Part shown: positions 34,654 to 42,892 of the stretch, in pieces | Layout: each line of letters starts with the position of its first letter | Numbering within the stretch: position 1 is the first letter of the stretch | DNA from: Saprospiraceae bacterium | GTDB taxonomy: Bacteria; Bacteroidota; Bacteroidia; Chitinophagales; Saprospiraceae | Reading direction: 5' to 3' | DNA length: 64,000 nucleotides | Assembly: GCA_020628645.1 (NCBI GenBank) | Contig: JAHDES010000034.1 | Span: 1-64,000, forward strand | Made by a program: the position numbers and the translations under genes | Notes under the pieces: generated by a model | The model's input: only the letters and a program-made list of their open reading frames with translations | Database searches by the model: none | Told to the model about the DNA's origin: nothing

Positions 34654-36381
34654 TTAATTACTAAACATATCTTTATTAGCTTTATAATACTTTACTCCTT
34701 TATTTTTACTATCTATTATATTTTTCCAATCATTTACATTTTGCCACTTTTCGTCAATACTTTGTGTTATAAGGTCTTCAAGAGAACCACTAATAGTTTT
34801 ATTTTTAAAGAATCCCTTCTTTATATACATTCCATTATGTTTAATATTTAGACATTCGACTTTTGCTGTTTTATAATTTCCTCCTCCTAAATCATATTGA
34901 TTTTTTAAATGTATATGGATTTCTGCATCTTTAAGATTTATTATTTTTTTATTGTCTTTACCACCATATTCAGGTAAATATACAGGTATAACGATCATTG
35001 GATCTGCACCTCCTTGATGTTTTGGATTATTTGCAGCTATATAAGTAGCCAAATTTCCTTTTTTAGTATAAGCATGCCTGTAGACAACATTGTTTTTATC
35101 TAATTTATATTCATTATAGTTTTTAATATTAATAATCTTTTGTTTTGGTTTTTCCATTCGTTTTTCCATTCGTTTTTCCTTTGGTATTTGTATGAGTTCA
35201 AAATCATCCATATTTTTTACGCTTTTCTTTTGGGGATTATAGAGTATCTTCGCTCTCGCCAACCACAAATCCAATGCATCATTATGGTTATCAAGATTGT
35301 GTAATTTACTGTCATGCATCTCTATTGGTGATTTATCTTTCTTTTTGCCTTTATTGCCATTTTTGCCATTTCGTAGATTTCTTAATTTCTTGTTCCAAGA
35401 TCCCATAAATTTCTCGTCCTTATCTTCCAAATTTCTCTTTATTTCTTTATATGTTAGCTTTACATTACCAATAGTTGTTTCATTATTTTTTTCATTAGAA
35501 AGTAAAGTATCTTCTTCATTAGAAAGCGAAGTATCTTCTTCATTAGAAAGCGAAGTATCTTTATCCGTTTCCTTTTTTTTGGTTGTCAAATTTTTAAAAA
35601 AGTTTTTAATCCCGTCAAACATAAATTGAATAATGTTTGAGTTATCTTTTCTTTGGCTAACAAGACTCTCTTCTGTACTATTTTGAATAGTTTTATTTTG
35701 AAGATTCATTTTGGTAGGATAAGTATTGCCTATTTTTTTAACTTGCCCTATCTTCCCCCCCATCACATCGGCCTCTCGTTCTAGCTTTGGATCATCGTTG
35801 ATATTTACTTTTCCTTTGAGCTGGGTAGTGGGTTGGACGCGCCCTTGTTTTTGCTGTACGACATGCCAAGCTTCATGTGGCAGGTGTTTCTCTTGACCGG
35901 GGGCAAGATGGATGTCTGTACCTTGTGCGTAGGCATGTGCTTGGAGTTGAGCAGGTTTTGGGGAGTTGTAGTGGACCTTTACATCATCCATGGAGTAGCC
36001 TGAGAGGTTTTCGACCCCTGTTTTGAGTTGATCGGGAAGTCCTGTTCTATTTTCTTTTTTCTGAATGGGAGAATTTTCGGTTGGCGCATTCTGTTGGTCT
36101 CGGTAAGATTGTAGGTCTTGATCGATGATTTTTAACAATTGCATGGTTTTTTCAGAATAATTCTCTTGGGGCATAAAGGTCTTGTACTGTACTTTTTTCT
36201 GAATGGGAGAATTTTCTGCTGATCTATTCTGTTGGTCTCGGTAAGTTTGTAAGTTATAATCGACGATTTTTAGTAATTGGGCTGTTTTATCCGAATAATA
36301 GTTAGGATCTTTTTTCTTGGGGTTGGGAGTGGCTTCAAAACGACGGGAAGATTCTTCTGGACGATGATTAGGCTCTTTCAT
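34654..36381 (-). CDS. DUF4157 (eCIS-associated) protein with unrecognised C-terminal domain
   Basis: 575 aa from the ATG at 36381; the 18 upstream in-frame codons do not look like coding sequence for this family. Residues ~28-62 and ~74-108 are a tandem duplication ([13 protein letters not shown].. / [13 protein letters not shown].., each ending ENSPIQKK). DUF4157 follows at about 112-210: [29 protein letters not shown] and the HExxH zinc-protease-like motif H169-EAWH-173, then EREADVMG. A Lys/Glu-rich linker carries three SLSNEEDT-like repeats (about 290-320). The C-terminal ~250 residues ([50 protein letters not shown]) match nothing I know. DUF4157 is the domain most linked to cargo of extracellular contractile injection systems, so this is a candidate toxin or effector. 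No eCIS structural genes are in the window. No signal peptide. Confidence 0.82.
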   Translation of the reverse strand: MKEPNHRPEESSRRFEATPNPKKKDPNYYSDKTAQLLKIVDYNLQTYRDQQNRSAENSPIQKKVQYKTFMPQENYSEKTMQLLKIIDQDLQSYRDQQNAPTENSPIQKKENRTGLPDQLKTGVENLSGYSMDDVKVHYNSPKPAQLQAHAYAQGTDIHLAPGQEKHLPHEAWHVVQQKQGRVQPTTQLKGKVNINDDPKLEREADVMGGKIGQVKKIGNTYPTKMNLQNKTIQNSTEESLVSQRKDNSNIIQFMFDGIKNFFKNLTTKKKETDKDTSLSNEEDTSLSNEEDTLLSNEKNNETTIGNVKLTYKEIKRNLEDKDEKFMGSWNKKLRNLRNGKNGNKGKKKDKSPIEMHDSKLHNLDNHNDALDLWLARAKILYNPQKKSVKNMDDFELIQIPKEKRMEKRMEKPKQKIINIKNYNEYKLDKNNVVYRHAYTKKGNLATYIAANNPKHQGGADPMIVIPVYLPEYGGKDNKKIINLKDAEIHIHLKNQYDLGGGNYKTAKVECLNIKHNGMYIKKGFFKNKTISGSLEDLITQSIDEKWQNVNDWKNIIDSKNKGVKYYKANKDMFSN

Positions 36382-36516
36382 AATAGATAGTTTAAGGGCA
36401 ATGATACATTTCAATAAAGTCAAATATGTTGCCAAACTGCTGTTATTTTTTTCTACACGAAAGTATCTCCTTATTTATCAGACTTATTTGAAAATCATCT
36501 TACCTTTATTAAAATA

Positions 36517-36547
36517 ATCGTAAGCCGACTGACAGTCAGCTCACGAT
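36517..36547 (+). repeat. 31-bp hairpin repeat 14 nt upstream of metZ
   Basis: ATCGTAAGCCGACTG-A-CAGTCAGCTCACGAT. Same length, orientation and distance to the start codon as the copies before blaI (10891-10921) and doxX (56129-56159). The pair closing the loop is G-C here and T-A in the other two. Confidence 0.85.
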
Positions 36548-36561
36548 AATAATTGAGATAT

Positions 36562-37719
36562 ATGAAATTTGAAACCAAAGCCATACGGCTACAACATAAG
36601 CGAACGCAAGAACAGGAACATAGTACGCCTATTTTTCCTACTTCCAGTTTTGTATTTGATGATGCCCAACAAATGGCGGCGATCTTTGCAGGAGAACAAG
36701 AGGGTAATATCTATAGTCGCTTCAGCAATCCCAATCTCAAAGAATTGGAACAGAAAATGGCTTCCTTAGAAGGCGTGGAACGAGCAGTAGTCACTGCATC
36801 TGGAATGGCGGCGGTTTTCTCTTCTATTATGGCGTTTTTATCGGCTGGTGAACATATTATTGCTTCGCGTGCCTTGTTTGGCTCCAGTATTTCTATTTTT
36901 AATAATTGGCTACCTAAATGGGGGATTTATTGTACTTGGGTCGATCCGAATAATATAGAGGACTGGGAAAAAGAGATCTTATCTACGACCAAAATGATCT
37001 TTGTTGAAACGCCTTCTAATCCGGGCTTGGATATTATAGATTTGGAAAAAGTGGGTGCATTAGCAAAAAAACATGATTTATTATTTGTGGTAGACAATTG
37101 TTTTGCTACGCCTTATTTACAACAGCCAGCGCGTTTTGGGGCTGATATCATCACGCACTCTGCTACTAAATTTATTGATGGACAAGGGCGCGTCCTTGGA
37201 GGAATTGTTTGTGGGAATAATGAATTAATGGATGCCGTCTATCGTTTTGGACGAAATACAGGCCCTAGTCTCTCGCCTTTCAATGCATGGATTTTATCCA
37301 AGAGTTTGGAAACCCTCGCCGTTCGTATGGATCGCCATTGTGCAAATGCACTGACTTTAGCAAAAGCATTGCAAGATCATCCTGCTATCTCAAAAGTAAA
37401 TTATCCTTTTTTAGAAAGTCACCCCGCTCATGCCATCGCTAAACGACAAATGAAACAAGGAGGAGGCGTAGTTACCTTCGAGCTTAAAGGAGGGCTATCA
37501 GCAGGACAAAATTTTCTTAATCGCTTGAACTTGATTTCGTTAAGTACCAATCTAGGCGATACGCGTACTATTGCCACGCACCCTGCCTCTACTTCTCACG
37601 CCAAGGTCAATAAAGAGGATTGTTTGGCAGTAGGTATTACAGATGGCTTAATACGAGTTTCTGTGGGTTTGGAACATGTAGATGATTTATTGGAAGATAT
37701 TCAGCAAGCTTTAGATTAG
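36562..37719 (+). CDS. metZ: O-succinylhomoserine sulfhydrylase
   Basis: 385 aa from the ATG at 36562 (a TTG nine bases earlier is also in frame). Cys/Met-metabolism PLP enzyme: SRFSNPNLKELEQKMASLEG, D178 (VVDNCFATPYLQQP), and Schiff-base K203 (ITHSATKFIDGQGRVLGG). The FIDGQGR stretch after the lysine is characteristic of MetZ rather than MetB/MetC. The enzyme makes homocysteine from an activated homoserine and sulfide. Whether it prefers O-acetyl- or O-succinyl-homoserine is not decidable here. A 31-bp hairpin lies 14 nt before the start. It converges on the next gene with an 8-bp gap. Confidence 0.9.
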   Translation: MKFETKAIRLQHKRTQEQEHSTPIFPTSSFVFDDAQQMAAIFAGEQEGNIYSRFSNPNLKELEQKMASLEGVERAVVTASGMAAVFSSIMAFLSAGEHIIASRALFGSSISIFNNWLPKWGIYCTWVDPNNIEDWEKEILSTTKMIFVETPSNPGLDIIDLEKVGALAKKHDLLFVVDNCFATPYLQQPARFGADIITHSATKFIDGQGRVLGGIVCGNNELMDAVYRFGRNTGPSLSPFNAWILSKSLETLAVRMDRHCANALTLAKALQDHPAISKVNYPFLESHPAHAIAKRQMKQGGGVVTFELKGGLSAGQNFLNRLNLISLSTNLGDTRTIATHPASTSHAKVNKEDCLAVGITDGLIRVSVGLEHVDDLLEDIQQALD

Positions 37720-37727
37720 GATACCCC

Positions 37728-38318
37728 CTAAATTTTACTAAACTTTTTAAGTAGTTTTATTTGATCTAGAATGTTGAGGTAATTCTTTCTTGCCACTTCA
37801 AAATTAGCATCCAAATTTCCTTTTGATACATCTACAATTGTCCCCGTAAGAGTGAGTTGTATTTGAAATTTTGGGGTAATATCTCCCACATTATAAGGTG
37901 CCGTGATAGCATAATTAAATCCTAGAATGGCATTTCCACCTGCTTCAATCGCTTCTTTTCGTATGGCATCATAACAAGATTCATCTAATTTCCTTTGTCC
38001 ATTTACATCAACGACATCACTAAAAAGGGTCACTTTGACAAACCGAATTGTCTCATATTCCCACCCAAAAGGAGAACCAATACTAATTAATGGAATTAAA
38101 TCACTATACGTTTTAAAGATTTTATCCACTTCGTATTGCTGTTCATTATAATTATCACTAGCTATTTTGTAATAATCATGGACACATTTCTCACAATAGT
38201 GTTCATCCTTGTACTCTGTGAAAGTATGAATGAATTGTTTGACCATGAGTTTCACTAGTTCATTTTTGTTATACCCATCAGCGACTAATTTGGTATGGCA
38301 ATTTGGACAATGCGTCAT
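37728..38318 (-). CDS. Zinc-ribbon protein with YbjQ-like domain
   Basis: 196 aa. Two CxxC pairs (CPNCHT at 4-7 and CEKCVHDYY near 42-45) flank a helix and should bind one zinc. Residues about 95-170 resemble the YbjQ/DUF74 fold: YDAIRKEAIEAGGNAILGFNYAIT, then a strand LTLTGTIVDVSKG. The C-terminus is helical. No signal peptide. YbjQ-like proteins pack as pentamers in known structures, but their function is unclear. The combination of an N-terminal zinc ribbon with this domain is plausible and family-level only. Confidence 0.6.
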   Translation of the reverse strand: MTHCPNCHTKLVADGYNKNELVKLMVKQFIHTFTEYKDEHYCEKCVHDYYKIASDNYNEQQYEVDKIFKTYSDLIPLISIGSPFGWEYETIRFVKVTLFSDVVDVNGQRKLDESCYDAIRKEAIEAGGNAILGFNYAITAPYNVGDITPKFQIQLTLTGTIVDVSKGNLDANFEVARKNYLNILDQIKLLKKFSKI

Positions 38319-38472
38319 AAAAGCTTTTTAATCTAAAATATAGCGATAGCAACAATTTTACGAAATATATTCTATCAATTTAGTAAAATAGCTGATAAAT
38401 ACTAGAGCTACTTTCGCAATTAGGAGCATAAAAATGTATCTTGCTGCACACTCGACACATCTTTATTCTTTT

Positions 38473-41400
38473 ATGTATCAATTTCTAAAATTCATAGGTA
38501 ACCTATTTATTGTGATAGGTTTGTCTCAAATGAGCCTAGCTCAATCCATACGGATCAATGAAGTAGTCGCTTCCAATAGTATTCATTTGGATGAAGATGG
38601 AGACTCGCCAGATTGGTTAGAATTGCATAATTATGGAACGTCTACTGTAAATTTAAGTAATTGGACACTTTCAGATGATGAAGATAATCCACAAAAATGG
38701 GCCTTTCCTAATATAAATCTTACTCCTGATTCCTACCTTTTTCTTTGGGCTTCAAGCAAAGATCGTTTGGAAACGGGGGGTACCAGAACTTTAATTACCC
38801 AAGGCGATTCTTTTTATTATCATATTCCAACCGCCACTTTACCAACAGATTGGGTTGATTTGGATTATGATCCTCAAAATTGGGAAGAAGGACCTTCTGG
38901 TTTTGGCTATGACGATAATGATGATAATACTATTATTCCAACGGGTACACTGTCTATTTATTTGCGAAAAACATTTGAGCTTGCAGATGTTAATTCCATC
39001 AAAGAACTCATTTTAGATGTGGATTATGATGATGCTTTTGTTGCTTATATTAATGGAACAGAGATTGCCCGAGCAAATATCAATGGAACATTTCCTGCTT
39101 ATGATGCAGGTACACCTACCGATCATGAGGCACAACTATATCAAGGAGGGCAAGCCGATCGTTTTATTATAGATGATATTGCTGAACTTCTCCAAGATGG
39201 AACAAATGTTTTAGCAATTCAAGCCTTAAATATTTCAAATAATTCATCTGATTTTACGATTATTCCTTATTTGTCAGCAGTTTATGCTGGTTTTTCAAAT
39301 GAAGGCATTTCCCCACCATCTGAATTAAATCTTTCTAATCAATATTTGCATACCAATTTTAAGATTTCAGCGGAAGAAGAATCGCTTTTCCTTTATGATT
39401 CAATGGGAACTTTGATTCATCAAACGGAGATAAATAATTTACCCTCGAATATTTCATTTGGTTATTCCAATACCCAAAATGGATTTGCATATTTTGAAAA
39501 TACGACCCCTGGCTACGAAAATGATTTGCTTTCTTATCTTGGAATTGTAAATAGGAACATTCAGTTTTCGCATGATGGTGGAGAGGTAGGATTTTTCTCT
39601 TTGGGCTTAAATGGCGTTGCCAGTGACGAAACAATTCGATACACTAAAGATGCTACTGTCCCCGATGAAAACTCCCCTATTTATAGCATTCCAATTCCTA
39701 TTGCAGAAAATACAGTTATTCGTGCGCGCGTATTCAAGGATGGTTTTATTCCCTCCAAACCTCAAAGCCACACCTATTTATACAATGAAAGTCATAGTTT
39801 ACCCATCATTTGTTTAGTGACAGAACCCGACAATTTCTTTGATAACGAAACAGGAATTTATGTAAAAGGCCCTGGCTTACATCCTGATTTCCCTTATTTT
39901 GAAGCCAACTTTTGGGAAGACTGGGAGCGTCCTATCCATTTTTCCTTATATGAACCGAATGGGGATTTAGGATTGGCATTTGATGGTGGCATAAAAATAT
40001 TTGGGGGATGGAGTCGAGCTTTAGATCAAAAATCGCTCTCTATTTTTGCAAGAAAACGATATGGATTAGAGGAGATTAATTATCCGTTATTTGATCGTTT
40101 GCCTTATGAAAATTTTCAAGCCTTGGTCTTACGAAATTCTGGAAATGACTGGCTCAGAACTCAATTTCGAGATGGTGCATTGACGAGTTTAATGCAAGGT
40201 ACGAGCATTGACTTTCAAGCCTATCGTCCAACAGTGACTTATTTAAATGGTGAATATTGGGGTATACACAATATTCGTGAAAAGATTAATGAACACTACT
40301 TTGCCATAAAATACAATTTAAATCCAGATGAGCTTGACATTTTAGAATTTAATGGAGATGTAGTTCACGGCGACAATCAAGAATACAGACAATTAATCAA
40401 TTATGTTTCTGCGAATGATTTAGTTAACGATGTGAACTATCAATATGTGGCAGATCGAATAGATATTGAAAATTTCATCATTTATAATATCACTCAAATT
40501 TATTTTGACAATCAAGATTGGCCTGGAAATAACATTAAATTTTGGCGACCTAAAGACGGAAAATGGAAATGGGTTTTATTTGATACCGATTATGGTTTTG
40601 GAATTTGGTCAAGTGATGCTTATCTCAATAATACTTTAGCCTTTGCACTTAATCCTGATGGTCCTTTTTGGCCCAATCCGCCTTGGTCTACCCTATTGTT
40701 TAGAAAATTAACACAAAATCAAAATTTCCAACATCAATTTGTAAATCGTTTTGCAGATGAGATGAATTCCCGTTTTATTTCCGAACGTGTTTGTATTCAT
40801 ATTGATTCTGTTGCCCAAAAAATTGCTCCTGAAATAGCACGTCATCTAAATCGCTGGGGAGAAAATAGTGCTTCATGGAATTTTCATGTAGAAAATATGA
40901 AACGGTTCGCACAACTTCGTCCTATTCGTCAAAAATTCCATATTTTAAGTGCATTTGGTCTACCTACTTTTCATGAATTGACCATTGATATAAAAGATAC
41001 AAATGAAGGTTTTGTCAAAATAAATAATCGGTTATCCATCCAACAAAACTTGTGGACAGGCGATTATTTTGAAACCGTCCCCATACAAATAGAAGCCATT
41101 CCAGCTAGTGGTTATCGTTTTTTGCATTGGGAGGGAGATAATTTTTCGGGAAGTGCTTTAATTGATGTAGATATGCAAAATCCCATGACTTTAACACCTG
41201 TTTTTGAAAAAGTACTCGATGAAGATATAGCGATTATCATCAATGAAATCAATTATCAATCGCATCCAGATTGGGATACAGAAGATTGGATAGAGTTGTA
41301 TAATCCCAATATTGCTACAATTGATTTATCGAATTGGCTACTTCAAAACGCAGAAGAAAATAATGCATTCCAATTTCCAGATAATACCTTAATAAAAGGA

Positions 41401-41994
41401 GAAGATTATCTTCTTATTACAAAATCAAGTAATCAATTTGCCACACTATATCCAAATATCACCCAATTAATTGGCGATTTTTCTTTTAATTTAAGTAATC
41501 AAGGTGACCATATTCAACTCTTTTCAGATGATAATACCTTAATAGATGAAGTAAGTTATGGTGTAATTGATCCTTGGAATACTACTGCCAATGGACAAGG
41601 GGCTACTTTAGAACTTATCGCACCAGAATTGGACAATTCATTGGCTGAAAACTGGACCAATGTTAATGAAAAAGGTAGTCCTGCTGCTCCAAATCTCCCA
41701 CAAGAGGAAGAAGAAATTCCATTTAATGGACAGGTGATTGAAAACTGGGATTTCTTTCCCAATCCATTTCTTAATGAATTAAACATACATTTTTGTCTCA
41801 AACAAGACACCCATATTCAAGCCTATCTATATGATATACAAGGACGTAAAACACATGATATTTTTATAGGTCAGTTAGAAGTAGGCGACTATTTTCTTCA
41901 AGAAGAAACGCCTGATTTGCCCGAAGGATTGTATATTTTAAAATTTATCGAAGGAGAAGAAAATGTATTAATCCGAAAATGGCTGAAGCAGTAA
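38473..41994 (+). CDS. T9SS-secreted CotH-kinase-like protein with lamin-tail domains
   Basis: 1173 aa from the ATG at 38473, which places the signal peptide correctly (ends QMSLAQ); 13 in-frame codons precede it. A lamin-tail domain comes first (INEVVASNS ... DWLELHNYGTSTVNLSNWTLSD). A beta-sandwich segment and a chitobiase-like strand region follow. The CotH domain spans about 440-820 (GIKIFGGWSRALDQKSL; ALVLRNSGNDW; YWGIHNIREKIN; WVLFDTDYGFG). A second lamin tail (INEINYQSHPDWDTEDWIELYNPN) and a type A sorting domain (NWDFFPNPFLNELNIHF ... GLYILKF) end the protein. CotH proteins are atypical kinases that phosphorylate proteins in spore coats; the substrate of secreted bacterial forms is unknown. 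It converges on trmH with a 1-bp gap. Confidence 0.88.
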   Translation: MYQFLKFIGNLFIVIGLSQMSLAQSIRINEVVASNSIHLDEDGDSPDWLELHNYGTSTVNLSNWTLSDDEDNPQKWAFPNINLTPDSYLFLWASSKDRLETGGTRTLITQGDSFYYHIPTATLPTDWVDLDYDPQNWEEGPSGFGYDDNDDNTIIPTGTLSIYLRKTFELADVNSIKELILDVDYDDAFVAYINGTEIARANINGTFPAYDAGTPTDHEAQLYQGGQADRFIIDDIAELLQDGTNVLAIQALNISNNSSDFTIIPYLSAVYAGFSNEGISPPSELNLSNQYLHTNFKISAEEESLFLYDSMGTLIHQTEINNLPSNISFGYSNTQNGFAYFENTTPGYENDLLSYLGIVNRNIQFSHDGGEVGFFSLGLNGVASDETIRYTKDATVPDENSPIYSIPIPIAENTVIRARVFKDGFIPSKPQSHTYLYNESHSLPIICLVTEPDNFFDNETGIYVKGPGLHPDFPYFEANFWEDWERPIHFSLYEPNGDLGLAFDGGIKIFGGWSRALDQKSLSIFARKRYGLEEINYPLFDRLPYENFQALVLRNSGNDWLRTQFRDGALTSLMQGTSIDFQAYRPTVTYLNGEYWGIHNIREKINEHYFAIKYNLNPDELDILEFNGDVVHGDNQEYRQLINYVSANDLVNDVNYQYVADRIDIENFIIYNITQIYFDNQDWPGNNIKFWRPKDGKWKWVLFDTDYGFGIWSSDAYLNNTLAFALNPDGPFWPNPPWSTLLFRKLTQNQNFQHQFVNRFADEMNSRFISERVCIHIDSVAQKIAPEIARHLNRWGENSASWNFHVENMKRFAQLRPIRQKFHILSAFGLPTFHELTIDIKDTNEGFVKINNRLSIQQNLWTGDYFETVPIQIEAIPASGYRFLHWEGDNFSGSALIDVDMQNPMTLTPVFEKVLDEDIAIIINEINYQSHPDWDTEDWIELYNPNIATIDLSNWLLQNAEENNAFQFPDNTLIKGEDYLLITKSSNQFATLYPNITQLIGDFSFNLSNQGDHIQLFSDDNTLIDEVSYGVIDPWNTTANGQGATLELIAPELDNSLAENWTNVNEKGSPAAPNLPQEEEEIPFNGQVIENWDFFPNPFLNELNIHFCLKQDTHIQAYLYDIQGRKTHDIFIGQLEVGDYFLQEETPDLPEGLYILKFIEGEENVLIRKWLKQ

Positions 41995-41995
41995 C

Positions 41996-42640
41996 CTAAT
42001 CCTTTGCTTCTACATCTTCAATACTTGCTCTATTGACATGTCGCAGGTAATAGGAATGAGCCATGGCTTTTTTCTCATTTGGGGTAGAAGTTGTATTGTC
42101 TTGATACAAATCTTTTTTTACCCGCTGGCGATAAGCTTCATATAAACTCACCGCACAAGCCACTGAAATATTCAAACTTTGTACCATCCCCATTTGCGGA
42201 ATTATAAAGTTACCATCTAAATGAGCTAGTGCTTCTTGGGTTAAACCATCTCTTTCATTTCCAAAGAATAAAGCGATGGATTGGGTTAAATCCAAATCAT
42301 ATAAATCTTTGGCATCCGAGGAAAGATGCGTCCCAAGAATACAATCGTATCGTAGACGAACTTCCTTCATGCACTTCGCTAAATTTCGATAATAATTCAC
42401 ATTCACCCATTTATTCGCACCCGACGCTGTCCGTTTACTTAAAGCAATACGTTCTTCCGTTAAGCGAGGATCAGTATGCACGACAAAAATCTCATGCACA
42501 CCCACGGAATCACAAGAACGCAATACCGCACCAATATTATGTGGATCATGCACATTTTCTAAAATAATGGTAAGATTGACTTGTCGTTGGGCAGCCACTT
42601 TATTAAATTTTTTAGCACGTTCCTCAGTGAGTTCTTCCAT
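41996..42640 (-). CDS. trmH: TrmH-family RNA 2'-O-methyltransferase (tRNA Gm18 type)
   Basis: 214 aa. SPOUT fold: motif 1 LTIILENVHDPHNIGAVLRSCDSVG, motif 2 IALFFGNERDGL, and motif 3 GMVQSLNISVACAVSLYEAYR forming the trefoil knot that binds S-adenosylmethionine. The Asn in HNIGAV and Arg in VLRSCD are the expected catalytic-site residues. TrmH methylates the 2'-hydroxyl of G18 in tRNA; other SpoU members act on rRNA, so the substrate is by similarity. Its stop is 1 bp from the stop of the convergent cotH-like gene. Confidence 0.9.
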   Translation of the reverse strand: MEELTEERAKKFNKVAAQRQVNLTIILENVHDPHNIGAVLRSCDSVGVHEIFVVHTDPRLTEERIALSKRTASGANKWVNVNYYRNLAKCMKEVRLRYDCILGTHLSSDAKDLYDLDLTQSIALFFGNERDGLTQEALAHLDGNFIIPQMGMVQSLNISVACAVSLYEAYRQRVKKDLYQDNTTSTPNEKKAMAHSYYLRHVNRASIEDVEAKD

Positions 42641-42892
42641 TTATTACAATTTTTAAAAGTTAAAAATAGTAATAAACCTTAGAAATATCTGATGTAAACT
42701 CATTTGTTCTTTCATTTTGGTCAATAAGAAGTTCGTATAAATTGATGAAATATTAAAAATTGGCACATATTTAGTATTTAAAACTAAACGAGTAGATTTC
42801 TAAAAAGCCTCCCCCTAAATCTATTCTTCAAAGATTAATTCGTTAATCCACATTTCTACCTACTACATTATGAATTTAATGCCGATTTAGAT

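Noticed and set aside
35506-35576. Short direct repeats as a CRISPR array
   Set aside because: These are in-frame repeats of a coding unit (SLSNEEDT) within the DUF4157 protein; there are no spacers.
34654-36381. Whole extracellular contractile injection locus
   Set aside because: No sheath, tube, baseplate or AAA loader gene is present in the window; only a DUF4157 protein supports it.
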